Shown piece after piece: positions 52,986 through 61,834 of a stretch of 64,000 bases of DNA. Source of the DNA: Sporolactobacillus spathodeae (GTDB lineage: Bacteria; Bacillota; Bacilli; Bacillales; Sporolactobacillaceae). Within the stretch, counting starts at the first letter, position 1. Every line of letters starts with the position of its first letter. The stretch covers positions 1 through 64,000 of the forward strand of contig NZ_JAFBEV010000015.1 in assembly GCF_016908935.1 (NCBI RefSeq), written 5' to 3'. Made by a program: the position numbers and the translations under genes. The notes beneath the pieces were generated by a model. The model was not told where the DNA came from. It worked only from the letters and a program-made list of their open reading frames with translations, and made no database searches.

Positions 52986-55787
52986 TCAGAGCACACGTCT
53001 CTTTATTTCAGACAGGGCAAGCACCGATTGGGGATGCTGATCCAAATAATCCGAATAATGACAGGTGAACAGGATAATCTGTCTTTGCGCAGACAGACGG
53101 GAAAGAACTTGATAAGTCTGTTCCGCGCGCTGCTCGTCAAAGTTGACAAAACCCTCATCAACGATAATCGGCAGGTGTTCTTGGCCAAACCGATACATAT
53201 CCGTCAAAGCGAACCGAAGCGACAGATATACCTGTTCTGCAGTTCCACGGCTCAATTCCGATGCAAAAAAGCGATGTCCATCTTGTCGACAAGCAATAAA
53301 TCCATCTGAATCCGTCAATTCCAGCTTATGGTAAGTGCCACAAGTGATGGCTTCCAAATAATGTCCCGCCCGTTCAAGTACCTGTGGCATGCGTTCAAGC
53401 CGATATTTGTTCTTGACTTCATGAATCGCCCACCGCGCCGTCTGATAGGCGCACCACTTATCTGCTTTATTTTTGAGTTCCGTTTGTAGTGCAGCAAACC
53501 GATCCTTTGTTTCTCGATAGCTGTCACCCGACTCAAGACTTTTTAAGGTCGACTCCTCTTGAATCAAACGCTCTCGAAGCGTATCTTCCTCTTGTTCGAG
53601 CGCTGTTAATCGGCTGCTGAATTCCTCTTTTGAAAAAGAATCCCACTTCGCCGATTTCAAATCGTCAATCCAGGCATGGAACGATGCTTCTCCACCTGCG
53701 ATCTCATACATTTGCAATTGCTGCCGTCCTTGCTTGTCCAGCAACTCCTCACGCCGGTTAACCTGTTTGGCGCGTTCGTTGAGGGCCTCGCTGCTTGCCA
53801 CGCCAGCCTGCTTGAGCTGCCGCGCTTTTTCCTCCATCAGTTTCTGAAGACGTTCCTCGCCAAGCGTTATTTTCTTTATATAAAAATCAAGCTGATTGGC
53901 GCGTGCAAGACGTTTATTCTCCGCTTCTTTTTCCTTTTTCAGCCTTTGCTCCATGGATCGCACATCAGCACCTGATACGCCAAGATCACGAGCGAGCTTA
54001 TCCTGAGTCTGGAGAAAGTTCTGATGTTCTGCGCGGCGTTCCTCAGCTTCAGTTTGCAGCCCGCGGAGCTGATCAATTGCTTTTCGGGATTCAATCAGCA
54101 GTGCAACGAGCGCCGGCATACTTTCGAAATCATCGGTTGCAGGATAGCCGTGTACATGCAGCCAGTCCGATAAATTTCGTGTCTGTTGTAGCTGTTCCTG
54201 CTCCGCCTTCTCCTGCTGCTGAGCCAGTCGCGTAAGCGTGCGTTGCGCTAAATCCAACTGATCAGCAAGCATCGCCCGCTCCACTTGGCGCTGCTGCGCG
54301 AATGCAGCAGTGTTTGCGTCCATGAACGGGCGCTTCTTTCCGGCAACAAAAACAGCGAGAAACATGCAGAGAAGCCCTGTTGCAAGAGTAAAGAGCGCTG
54401 CCGCTATTCCAAGGATCACCCCGGCTACGAGGGCAAGGATGACAGAGACAACCGCTAGGGGCATGATAATGGCCGACTTGAACGAATGATTTGCTGACAA
54501 ATTCTGGCGACGATCAGAAGTTTCAGTATACCTGTCTTGCTGCAGGACATCCATTTTCTCCTTCATCTGTCGCATGCGTTCATGCTGCATCTGTATTTCA
54601 GATTGAGCATTTTCTTTTTCGGATTTTTTTTCTTTCCAAGACGCCATCCGATGGCTCAGTTCCTTTTGAAAACTAAGGTCAATAGATGCTACTTCAATAC
54701 GTTCAGGGGTCCAGCCTTTACCAAGTCGCGCCATCAATACGGAATATTCTGAGGTTGCATGCTGTTGGTCGTTTTTTAGCTGACCGAGCGCGATCTGATT
54801 CTGTTCATCAATAATGGCAGCCCGGCTTAACGCCACAATGCGCGATTCATTATTACACCAAATCGGCTGATGACGAACCGCGTTCAATTGTTCTTCCAAC
54901 AGACTTTTCTCTTCTCGAAGCGCTGCAAGATCCTCCTCCAGTGATTGAATTTTATCACAAAGTGCACGGTGCTGTTCGAGACATTCCGAAGACAAATCCG
55001 GCAGACCCATCATTTTTTCAAGCTCTTCTGAGAGTGCCCGGTTGCTAGCCCAAAGCGGAATCAGTCGACTGTATATTTTCCACTTTTCGTAGCATTTCAT
55101 CTCTGCTTTTTTGTCTGAAGCCAATGTTACCAGCGTTTTGCGATCTTTTTTTATTTTTTCCTGAAGTTCTTGAAAAGCATCCAGTTTTTCTTCCCATTTC
55201 TTTAATTCCTTTTCAGTTGAATCCAGTTCGTGAAAAAGATTATTGATATCAGGGATCTTTCCGCCTTTCTTAAACAATGCATTCATTTTTTTATCTAGTG
55301 TCTGTTCTAGATCCGACACTGTCTGATTGCCGAGCATGCCCGCGCCAAGCAGCAAATTATTCAATTGTTCCGGACGGAATCGTTCGATACCTTGCAGCCC
55401 ATCTAGATCGAAACAGAACACATTTTCATAAAGATAGCGATCAAAGTGAGCAAAAAATTCAGCCACTGAAATATCATTGCCGCTGATATCGCGAAGTGAC
55501 GGCGTGTTTCCATTGCTGTATAGTCGTTCCATTCGGTATATCTCTCGGTCACTCGTCTCAAATGTAACAGCGCCGCCGAACCGCTCCTCAGAACAATCCC
55601 GTCCCCATTTGATCCACGTGCTTCGCTGAGGAAATCCAAAAAGAACACAGAGCAAATAATGCATCAATGTCGATTTTCCGGCCTCGTTTTCCCCGTAAAC
55701 AATCACAAATGGCGAGTCGGGAAAACGAATGCTTCTTTTCTCGAATGAACCGAATTGATTGATATCCAGCTTCTTGATCCGCATCAT
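52986..55787 (-). CDS. yhaN: SbcC/Rad50-like ATPase YhaN
   Basis: 933 residues. Walker A GENEAGKST near residue 36 (after RIKKLDINQFGSFEKRSIRF) and, at the C-terminus, ELSRGTAEQVYLSLRFAL and LPIIVDEGFVNFDEQR (signature and Walker B) form the ABC-type head. Long coiled coils lie between, interrupted near residue 465 by two adjacent hydrophobic helices (IIMPLAVVSVILALVAGVILG, ALFTLATGLLCMFLAVFVAG), as in YhaN-type proteins. ATG 55787 follows GAAGGTG; the longer frame to 56153 overlaps yhaO and is rejected. Works with the YhaO nuclease on DNA ends. Confidence 0.92.
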   Translation of the reverse strand: MMRIKKLDINQFGSFEKRSIRFPDSPFVIVYGENEAGKSTLMHYLLCVLFGFPQRSTWIKWGRDCSEERFGGAVTFETSDREIYRMERLYSNGNTPSLRDISGNDISVAEFFAHFDRYLYENVFCFDLDGLQGIERFRPEQLNNLLLGAGMLGNQTVSDLEQTLDKKMNALFKKGGKIPDINNLFHELDSTEKELKKWEEKLDAFQELQEKIKKDRKTLVTLASDKKAEMKCYEKWKIYSRLIPLWASNRALSEELEKMMGLPDLSSECLEQHRALCDKIQSLEEDLAALREEKSLLEEQLNAVRHQPIWCNNESRIVALSRAAIIDEQNQIALGQLKNDQQHATSEYSVLMARLGKGWTPERIEVASIDLSFQKELSHRMASWKEKKSEKENAQSEIQMQHERMRQMKEKMDVLQQDRYTETSDRRQNLSANHSFKSAIIMPLAVVSVILALVAGVILGIAAALFTLATGLLCMFLAVFVAGKKRPFMDANTAAFAQQRQVERAMLADQLDLAQRTLTRLAQQQEKAEQEQLQQTRNLSDWLHVHGYPATDDFESMPALVALLIESRKAIDQLRGLQTEAEERRAEHQNFLQTQDKLARDLGVSGADVRSMEQRLKKEKEAENKRLARANQLDFYIKKITLGEERLQKLMEEKARQLKQAGVASSEALNERAKQVNRREELLDKQGRQQLQMYEIAGGEASFHAWIDDLKSAKWDSFSKEEFSSRLTALEQEEDTLRERLIQEESTLKSLESGDSYRETKDRFAALQTELKNKADKWCAYQTARWAIHEVKNKYRLERMPQVLERAGHYLEAITCGTYHKLELTDSDGFIACRQDGHRFFASELSRGTAEQVYLSLRFALTDMYRFGQEHLPIIVDEGFVNFDEQRAEQTYQVLSRLSAQRQIILFTCHYSDYLDQHPQSVLALSEIKRRVL

Positions 55788-55872
55788 GTAACACCTTCTT
55801 TTTTCAGAGTCCTTGAAACCCTTGCCTTTCGACGTAAAGGCGCCAATCTGCTGTGTTCTGCCAAAAATTCCG

Positions 55873-57096
55873 TTAATTTTTGCGCAGCAAGGCCTCAGCC
55901 AGAATCTGCTCTGCTTTCTGCCGAATCTCCATCGCTTCATTGTCATCAGGCATTCGAAGATATCTTCTGCCCTGGCGATGGGCAAGCAGTGGCTGGACAA
56001 CTGGCTCCAAATCAGTCTGGGCATCAATCGTCCGAAATAAGTCGCCGATAAAATTCGGGCGCGCAAGCATTTCTTCATGGGACCATATCGGTTTAATATC
56101 GATTGAAGCGTCAAGCAGCCAGACAAAGTTATTGCGATCAACTTCCGCATCATTTCCGGCGTCGATCAAATCACTGATCTCTTGTTCGAGAACATCCATT
56201 TCTTGTTCCGCCTTCGTCACAATTGCCTTAACGCGGAGAAATACTGCGCGATCGCGCAAACGGTTTTTCTCTCTGACCTGACTAAGCGCTTCATCAATGT
56301 CGTTCAGGTTCAGATGCGGCGGTGCGATAGATAATTCGGCAGTTTCCCAAAGAATACTCGCGGTCGGAAGCAACTGCACATGGGCCCCTGATGCGTCTAG
56401 TGCGACGAGCGAGATCCCCTTTTCTCCCGTTTCCTTAATCGACAGTCCTTGAATATCGCCGCTGTACTCAATCGGCGGATCACTTGCGAGTGACTCACGT
56501 TTATGAATATGACCGAGTGCCCAATAGTCGAATGCTTTCGCACGTAAATCTTCGATCGTAAACGGCGCATAAACATCCTCGGAAGCTGCCATCCGCTGAG
56601 CACCATGGAGAATGCCAATATGATAATCCGCATTGCCGTCCTTTTTAAAGTACTTGACCATATCCTCGCTGATATGACGACGGTGGTAACTGAATCCATA
56701 GACAGCCGCTATTTCTCCAGAAGCCGTTTCAATCCGAAACGGCTCAGGCCGTTCCGGGAACACATGCACATTTGCCGGCAAGTCAAGCCGTTTCGAATGG
56801 TTATCCAGATAATCATGATTGCCGAATACAAGGCACACCGGGATATCAGATTGATTCAGCACATCCATCGCCCGAATAAATTGTTTTTGTGCGCGGATGC
56901 TGCGCCGGCTATCATCAAAGATGTCACCAGCAAGAATCACAAAATCAACTTTTTCCATGACTGCATGATGCACCAGCTGATCCAGTGCTTCAAAAATACT
57001 GTTTTTCACTCGTTCATGGATCGATGCAGGCAGATCAGATAATCCCTCAAACGGTCGATCGAGATGCAAATCCGCTGCATGAATAAATCGAATCAT
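55873..57096 (-). CDS. yhaO: SbcD/Mre11-like exonuclease YhaO
   Basis: 407-residue metallophosphoesterase. The metal motifs are FIHAADLHLDRPF (DxH), FVILAGDIFDD (GDxxD), VFGNHDY (GNHD), and WALGHIHKR (GHxH). Mre11-type nuclease and partner of YhaN; B. subtilis YhaO has the same length. The start at 57096 has AGGGACGA upstream; the longer frame to 57144 adds an unlikely N-terminus. Gap of 85 bp to yhaN, then cssR, cssS and yhaM on the same strand: a probable five-gene operon. Confidence 0.93.
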   Translation of the reverse strand: MIRFIHAADLHLDRPFEGLSDLPASIHERVKNSIFEALDQLVHHAVMEKVDFVILAGDIFDDSRRSIRAQKQFIRAMDVLNQSDIPVCLVFGNHDYLDNHSKRLDLPANVHVFPERPEPFRIETASGEIAAVYGFSYHRRHISEDMVKYFKKDGNADYHIGILHGAQRMAASEDVYAPFTIEDLRAKAFDYWALGHIHKRESLASDPPIEYSGDIQGLSIKETGEKGISLVALDASGAHVQLLPTASILWETAELSIAPPHLNLNDIDEALSQVREKNRLRDRAVFLRVKAIVTKAEQEMDVLEQEISDLIDAGNDAEVDRNNFVWLLDASIDIKPIWSHEEMLARPNFIGDLFRTIDAQTDLEPVVQPLLAHRQGRRYLRMPDDNEAMEIRQKAEQILAEALLRKN

Positions 57097-57260
57097 GATT
57101 CTTCGTCCCTGTCCTTTTTCTTCCATTTTAGCACAACCGATCACACGTTCTCAATCATCGGTGAGTTGAGGATACATGCAGGTTGAGCGAATTCGGCTCT
57201 GTGAGCAAGTAAATCACCGTAGTTTGAATATTATCCACTCAGCCTCAGCAAGCTGATCTT

Positions 57261-57450
57261 TAGGCTCTGTTAAAGTCTGTTGTTGTTTTCAATCATTTAT
57301 TTGTCATGTGTTCGCTTGCCGCGGGCGCTACCCTCGAGCCTCCTCGAACAGGCAATAATCTGCGAGGCCCGTCTGGCACGCTGTTCCCGCAGGCGTCTCA
57401 CACATAGTTTTTTTTTCGGGAAAATCAACATTAATATTTAACAGAGCCTA
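57261..57450 (+). mobile_element. 190-bp MITE-like element with perfect 14-bp terminal inverted repeats
   Basis: TAGGCTCTGTTAAA at the left, TTTAACAGAGCCTA at the right. Counting the element from GGCTC to GAGCC, the flanking 8 bp are GATCTTTA and TATCTTTA: a near-perfect 8-bp duplication. The interior carries the core of the dispersed repeat (TTCGCTTGCCGCGGGCGCT, CTCGAACAGGC, CACGCTGTTCCCGCAGGCGTCTC). No transposase is encoded. The GGCTCTGTT end and 8-bp duplication recall IS6-type transposition; that link is inference. Confidence 0.85.
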
Positions 57451-57462
57451 TCTTTAAATAAA

Positions 57463-57484
57463 AAACTCCTCGAATGAGGAGTTT
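57463..57484 (-). terminator. terminator of the HAD gene
   Basis: AAACTCCTC pairs with GAGGAGTTT over a 4-nt loop; the minus strand continues in TTTTTTATTT. Confidence 0.92.
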
Positions 57485-57515
57485 CATCAACGTATTTGAT
57501 TACACAATTTTAGTA

Positions 57516-58352
57516 TTAATGCACACGCAATTGTTTGCGAAAGACTTCGCGGACAACATAAGCAACGCCATCCATATTATTCGATCGCGTAATCCAGTCT
57601 GCCTTTTCTTTGACTTCTGGTACGGCATTTCGCATCGCAACGCCGAGACCAACTTTTTCAATCATTTCCGCGTCTTCAGAGCCATCACCGACGGCAACGA
57701 TTTCATGAAGCGGAATACCCATTTGGCCGGCAAAAAATAATAAGCCATTGAATTTTGACGTCCCTTGACGAACAAGCGTAATATCTTGCGGTGAAACGCG
57801 CGTCGCTGCCAACGATGGAAAATAATCATGCATCGACTTCTCAATCGTGTCCATCGTTTTTTCATCATTCAACTTGATTTTGACATCGGTCGCCCCTTCG
57901 TAATTTTCCAGCAGATATTGACTGAGTGTATCAACATACGTTACTGGATAGAAAAGCGGCTCATTCATGCCGATTGTCATTTTGGCAATCAAGTTTTTTT
58001 GCCGCGGGCGATTGCTGACCGATAGCCGTTCATGGGAAATTTGAATCTGGCACGGATAGGTTTCCAAAAACTCAACCAGTTGAATTAACACACTATGATC
58101 AATTTTACTGGTGTAAACCGGATTATCCAAGGAAGATGAAACAAACGCCCCGTTATGTGTGATAATCGGCTGAGTCAGCTTCAGGGCACGAGCGACTTTT
58201 GCCGCCGAATGAAAATGCCTTTCCGAAACTAGCGTCACCATAATTCCCTTCTTGCGGGCAAATGCAACGGCCTCCTTTGTCTGGCGATCAAGACGATCAT
58301 TGCTGTTCAAAAGAGTCCCATCGATGTCTAAAGCCAGTAAGCGATATACCAA
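57516..58352 (-). CDS. Cof-type HAD-superfamily phosphatase
   Basis: 278 residues. HAD motif I is LLALDIDGTLLNSN at the N-terminus; motif II ends in VTLVSER; the C2-type cap follows; motif III/IV is the invariant lysine region and VAVGDGSEDAEMIEKVGLGVAM. Cof/YwpJ enzymes act on sugar phosphates, flavin nucleotides or similar metabolites. The frame begins at ATG 58382, but GGGGGAGG precedes a TTG at 58352 that gives the usual MVYRLLALDIDGT start; spacing is short, so the start is tentative. Resembles YhaX, which neighbours the yha genes in Bacillus. Confidence 0.87.
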   Translation of the reverse strand: MVYRLLALDIDGTLLNSNDRLDRQTKEAVAFARKKGIMVTLVSERHFHSAAKVARALKLTQPIITHNGAFVSSSLDNPVYTSKIDHSVLIQLVEFLETYPCQIQISHERLSVSNRPRQKNLIAKMTIGMNEPLFYPVTYVDTLSQYLLENYEGATDVKIKLNDEKTMDTIEKSMHDYFPSLAATRVSPQDITLVRQGTSKFNGLLFFAGQMGIPLHEIVAVGDGSEDAEMIEKVGLGVAMRNAVPEVKEKADWITRSNNMDGVAYVVREVFRKQLRVH

Positions 58353-58454
58353 GGTCCTCCCCCTTTTCGGAATCGATAGCATCCCTTATTCCTGTTGAAA
58401 GCTTATGAACCATGGCCTATAAATAGAACAAGGGGTACGGGCAGAGAAGTAAAC

Positions 58455-58493
58455 GGAAAATAAGGAGAACGGCTTGAAAATATCCGTTCTCCT
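58455..58493 (-). terminator. terminator of the SASP gene
   Basis: AAGGAGAACGG pairs with CCGTTCTCCTT; on the minus strand it continues ATTTTCCG. Confidence 0.75.
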
Positions 58494-58539
58494 TACTGGT
58501 TATCGAACCATAGCGTACTTACTTCATTTCGGATTCAGC

Positions 58540-58740
58540 TTATTTCTGATAGCCGCCAAATTGCGATTGAGCCTGAGCGACTAGACGTTTCGTAATTTCT
58601 CCACCAACTGAACCGTTTGCACGGGATGTCGTATCTGGTCCAAGGTTGACACCAAATTCGTTGGCGATTTCCTGCTTCATCTGATCAATTGCTTGTTCTA
58701 CACCTGGCACGAGTAATTGATTGGAATTTGAATTTGCCAT
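58540..58740 (-). CDS. alpha/beta-type small acid-soluble spore protein
   Basis: 66 residues: [48 protein letters not shown] matches both SASP signatures, including the GPR protease site around EIANEFGV (cleavage expected between Glu and the following residues of that family motif). Coats spore DNA and protects it from UV. GGGAGGTG lies 7 nt before ATG 58740; the longer frame to 58776 includes the promoter region. Expressed in the forespore from the sigma-G-like promoter at 58764-58794. Confidence 0.96.
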   Translation of the reverse strand: MANSNSNQLLVPGVEQAIDQMKQEIANEFGVNLGPDTTSRANGSVGGEITKRLVAQAQSQFGGYQK

Positions 58741-58763
58741 GTGTTTCACCTCCCTTGTAACCC

Positions 58764-58794
58764 TATTTTGTACCACAATGAAATCCTATATGCA
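58764..58794 (-). promoter_or_regulatory. sigma-G promoter of the SASP gene
   Basis: Minus-strand TGCATA (58789-58794), 18 bp counted from GCATA, then CAAAATA (58764-58770). The sigma-G consensus is TGMATA-N18-CATAMTA; only one base differs. Confidence 0.75.
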
Positions 58795-58839
58795 GCACAG
58801 CGCTTGGAAAATGTTAGGAAGGCTCAAAGGAGGAAAATA

Positions 58840-59385
58840 TTAGTCGGCTAGGGTCAGTGCACCAGTCGCCGGATCGATAATCAGCCCATACACTGGCGTA
58901 TTCGGCGGCAGCAGCGGATGGTTCTTGACGACAGCAACGCTTGAGTTAACCTGATCGCTAAGCGATTGAAAACCATTCAGCCATTGATGAAGATCTTTTC
59001 CATCTTCGGCAACGCGAGCAAAGACAGAATCGTTGACTCTTTTCTCAATGTCAGCAATCATTTTGTCTGCAGTCAAACCATGCATCCCACAATCACTGTG
59101 CCCGATAACGTAGACTGCTTCTGATTCCAACTCGTAAAGCGACACAAGAATACTTTTCATCGTATTGCCATACGGATCATCAATTATTCCACCGGCACAT
59201 TTGATCATGATTGCATCACCATTTTTTAGTCCCATAGCTTGTGGCAGGAGTTCAATTAGCCGGCAATCCATACAGGTCACAATTGTCATTTTTTTGACTG
59301 GGCGGCTCGGTGCTTTATAAGGTAAATAAGCTTTTCGCTCGATGAATGCTTTATTAAAAGCCAGAATTTCATCCATTTGTGTCAT
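58840..59385 (-). CDS. beta-type carbonic anhydrase
   Basis: 181 residues. Zinc ligands are in TCMDCRLIELL (Cys near 38, with the catalytic Asp-Arg dyad) and GHSDCGMHG (His and Cys near 95-99); KCAGGIIDDPYGNTMKSILVSLYEL is typical of the YtiB-like clade. Interconverts CO2 and bicarbonate for carboxylations and pH balance. GGAGG lies 10 nt before ATG 59385. Single gene, 99 bp after the SASP gene start and on the same strand. Confidence 0.92.
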   Translation of the reverse strand: MTQMDEILAFNKAFIERKAYLPYKAPSRPVKKMTIVTCMDCRLIELLPQAMGLKNGDAIMIKCAGGIIDDPYGNTMKSILVSLYELESEAVYVIGHSDCGMHGLTADKMIADIEKRVNDSVFARVAEDGKDLHQWLNGFQSLSDQVNSSVAVVKNHPLLPPNTPVYGLIIDPATGALTLAD

Positions 59386-59639
59386 TAATCATTGTCCTCC
59401 ATTACTTTTTGTGTATTCTTTTTTCAAGTATGTATAATAAAAGATCCTTGACGCAAGATCCAGTAATAAGCATTGAAGCAAAAAGCTGTCAGTTTTTTTG
59501 CCGGACTCTCTGGTTAAACAAATGATGACAATGGATGAACACGGGCGACGTAAGAGAAATCAAGCGATTGGATGTAAATTGAAATGCGGTTTAAGCTTAG
59601 TTTTATCAATATTAATCCGCGCGTATGTCTCGACTTTTT

Positions 59640-59800
59640 TTGGGAAAAATTTGGCAATGCCTAGTCCTTTTTCAGTAAAAATTATGCTCTAGGCACTCGC
59701 TTGCCGTGGACGCCGCCACGTCGCCTCAAACAAACCGAAATCTGTGGGGGCTCACTTGGCTCGCTTTTAGCACCTGCGCTGCATTTTTGTGCAAAAAATC
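59640..59800 (+). repeat. dispersed repeat copy with internal deletion
   Basis: TTTGGCAATGCCTAGTCC and TTTTTC, TATGCTCTAGGCACTCGCTTGCCGTGGACGCC, CCTCAAACAAACC, TGTGGGGGCTCACTTGGCTCGC, then directly AGCACCTGCGCTGCATTTTTGTGCAAAAAATC (the CCCGCAAGG arm is lost). From 59400 to 59640 I see no gene. Confidence 0.85.
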
Positions 59801-59832
59801 ATTATACTTTCTTTTTTTAAAAAATCGGATCA

Positions 59833-59872
59833 AAAAAAGCCGTTTCCCGAATTAACGGGAAACGGCTTTTTT
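59833..59872 (-). terminator. terminator of the cold-shock gene
   Basis: AAAAAGCCGTTTCCCG pairs with CGGGAAACGGCTTTTTT over a short loop; symmetric, so it works both ways. Confidence 0.95.
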
Positions 59873-59885
59873 CATTAAATACGAA

Positions 59886-60086
59886 TCACAGTTTCGTAAC
59901 GTTAGCTGCCTGCGGTCCGCGGTTGCCTTCAACAACTTCAAATTCAACAGCTTGGCCTTCGTCCAGAGTCTTGAAGCCGTCGCCCTGGATAGCGCTGAAG
60001 TGTACGAATACGTCGTTTTCGCCTTCCACTTCAATAAAACCAAAGCCCTTGTCTGCGTTGAACCACTTAACTGTACCTGTTTTCAA
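59886..60086 (-). CDS. cold-shock protein (CspA/CspB family)
   Basis: 66 residues, one cold-shock domain. RNP1 is KGFGFIEV (about 14-21) and RNP2 VFVHFSAI (about 27-34). Binds single-stranded RNA and DNA as an RNA chaperone. The start codon is TTG at 60086, with AGGGGG 7 nt upstream; [10 protein letters not shown] is the normal family N-terminus, so the TTG is secure. A TATAAT at 60208-60213 (minus) predicts a 5' leader of about 115 nt, the length usual for cold-regulated csp genes. Confidence 0.96.
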   Translation of the reverse strand: MKTGTVKWFNADKGFGFIEVEGENDVFVHFSAIQGDGFKTLDEGQAVEFEVVEGNRGPQAANVTKL

Positions 60087-60207
60087 AAGAAAACCCCCTA
60101 AAAATGTTTATATGCGCATGTTTTATCCGGAAGCGTTCTGCAGGCTTATCTTTGGATACCCGCACAATAAGCTCAGCTTTCCGCCCGTAGAAATAAAAAA
60201 TTCACAT

Positions 60208-60213
60208 ATTATA
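60208..60213 (-). promoter_or_regulatory. -10 element of the cold-shock gene
   Basis: Minus-strand TATAAT with a weak -35 (GTTACT-like). The leader between here and 60086 is probably the cold-responsive 5' UTR. Confidence 0.55.
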
Positions 60214-60339
60214 GAAAGATATCAATAAAGTAACAGTACATTGATAATCCTTTTATAATACATGAATTATAAATGCCATTCTTTATTAAACAAAGCATGA
60301 AAATTTTGGACCTAACATGAAAAACAAAATCATCAAAAC

Positions 60340-60467
60340 ATCAAAGCACTCTTTGGCGCCGAAACAACGAAAGCCCTACCTCTCTTTCATCCTCACGGTT
60401 CCTCTGACCGAGCCAGTATGATTCAGCGCAGCTTCCTCTGCTTCATACCATTTACATACACATTATA
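60340..60467 (-). ncRNA. candidate structured RNA with AGGA-type hairpin loops
   Basis: An extended -10 (TGC-TATAAT, 60462-60467) predicts a start near 60455. The RNA would hold an outer GUAUGA/UCAUAC helix around hairpin GCAG-AGGAAG-CUGC (60428-60441), then CGGU-CAGAGGA-ACCG (60396-60410), then GAGGAUG, then GAAAG-AGAGGUAGGG-CUUUC (60369-60388). No ORF fits. I match it to no riboswitch I know. The 3' end is unclear: only CAAAG/CUUUG followed by T-rich sequence near 60335. It might instead be a far-upstream leader of the cold-shock gene. Confidence 0.4.
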
Positions 60468-60479
60468 GCATACACAAAA

Positions 60480-60930
60480 CAGTATATCCATAAAAAAGAA
60501 TTATCATCTGTCATCCACACTAGATCATCATTCATTTTATCCTCAAAAGACCACTTTGTCAACTTTGGTAGAAATCTCAGCCCCCTGTGCTTATCGAGAT
60601 CAATAACGCGCACTCCGTTTTCAGGCAAATGATCTTGTTGCTCGCATCATATTTCGTAGATTTTAAATCAAACAGTAACCATTTTCCTTTTTCTTCACTT
60701 CCGAAACACGATGATCCGCACGCGATAACCTTCCTTATTCGATATGCCACAAAGGCGGGCCAAATTCAAACCTTTTTAATCCCTTTCATTTTTATCGTAG
60801 CTGATTCCTAGTCGCTGTTCAAAAAACGCCAAAATAGTGCTTATACTTACTTACTTTTTATACAAATAAAATTATAATCACTTGATTTATCGCCAATGTA
60901 AGCGCATTATCATTATATAAGCTTAAGAAG
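60480..60930. other. gene-poor stretch before the deoR-like gene
   Basis: No gene I can support. A 74-codon plus-strand frame (60587-60811) lacks a ribosome site and has no recognisable features. Near the end, TGTAAGCGCATTAT (60898-60911) resembles half of a cre site. Confidence 0.4.
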
Positions 60931-60939
60931 GTGATAAGG

Positions 60940-61695
60940 ATGTATCAGCAAGAGCGGCTTATCGGCATTCTTGATTATTTACATGAACATCAGAGTATGT
61001 CTTTAGGCGATATTTGTTCCCAATTCGCTGTATCAAGGGACACAGCTCGGCGAGATATTGTCAAACTGTGTTCTCAAGGTACGGCTATTCGAACCCATGG
61101 TGGTTTAGCACGCCCGGAGCTCGAACAGACTTTTCTCGCTTACCAAGAACGGCTGCTTCATTTTTCCGTAGAAAAGATGCGCATTGGAGCGGCAGCGCTT
61201 CCTTATTTAAAAGAATTTGGCCATTATTTTTTTAATGCGTCAACAACCGTTTCCTGTATGGCCCGACAAATCACTCAATCAATGACCGTTACGACGCATA
61301 GTCTTGATACCGCACAAATTCTCTCAGATCGCGGCGACATCGACCTACATCTGATCGGCGGCTGTTTTAATCCGAAAAACCGTTATTTTTCCGATCCACG
61401 TACCCTTGAAAAGATTGAATCGATACATTTTGACAGTGCTTTTCTTGGAACGGCCGCAATTGCCGAAGACGGTTTTTACTACCATGACGCGGACGATGCT
61501 GAGATTGCTCTTGCTGCATCACGGCGCTCCAGCCAGACGGTCATTCTTGCAGAGGAAGCGAAATTCGATCGTATCAGCCGTTATAAGGGACCCTCATGGG
61601 AGAATGTATCACTGGTTATCACTGATCAAGTACCCGGCACAACCGCTCAGCAATGGGCTTTGGATGCTGGCATACCGATCATTACCGCCCTTTAA
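60940..61695 (+). CDS. DeoR-family transcriptional regulator
   Basis: 251 residues. The N-terminal helix-turn-helix is typical (RLIGILDYLHEHQSMSLGDICSQFAVSRDTARRDIVKL, about 5-45), followed by AIRTHGGLARPE and the DeoR C-terminal sugar-phosphate sensor (KMRIGAAALPYLKEF, VTTHSLDTAQILSDRGDIDLHLIGGCFNPKNRYFSDPRTLE, DSAFLGTAAIAEDGFYY). ATG 60940 has AAGAAGGTGATAAGG upstream. It precedes a HAD phosphatase by about 140 bp, so the pair may deal with the same phosphorylated sugar. Effector unknown. Confidence 0.92.
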   Translation: MYQQERLIGILDYLHEHQSMSLGDICSQFAVSRDTARRDIVKLCSQGTAIRTHGGLARPELEQTFLAYQERLLHFSVEKMRIGAAALPYLKEFGHYFFNASTTVSCMARQITQSMTVTTHSLDTAQILSDRGDIDLHLIGGCFNPKNRYFSDPRTLEKIESIHFDSAFLGTAAIAEDGFYYHDADDAEIALAASRRSSQTVILAEEAKFDRISRYKGPSWENVSLVITDQVPGTTAQQWALDAGIPIITAL

Positions 61696-61834
61696 TCGTC
61701 AATCAGAATTCAGTTGGCTTTCAGAAGGGGTGATTGAGCGCAAAGTCGCCTAACTAATAATTTTTCGTTGTGGAATCAAGATCAGCGTCAGTACACAAAG
61801 GCACACGACTTTCTGACAAAAATCAAGAGGGGAT

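Noticed and set aside
52986-56153. 1055-residue version of YhaN
   Set aside because: The extra N-terminus overlaps yhaO by about 280 bp and precedes a good ribosome site at the internal ATG (55787) that gives the family N-terminus.
60340-60467. Known riboswitch (lysine, glycine, guanidine, THF, T-box)
   Set aside because: I compared the conserved blocks of these classes from memory and none fits on either strand; a covariance search would settle it.
60587-60811. 74-codon plus-strand frame
   Set aside because: No ribosome site, no recognisable domain, and composition unlike the real genes.
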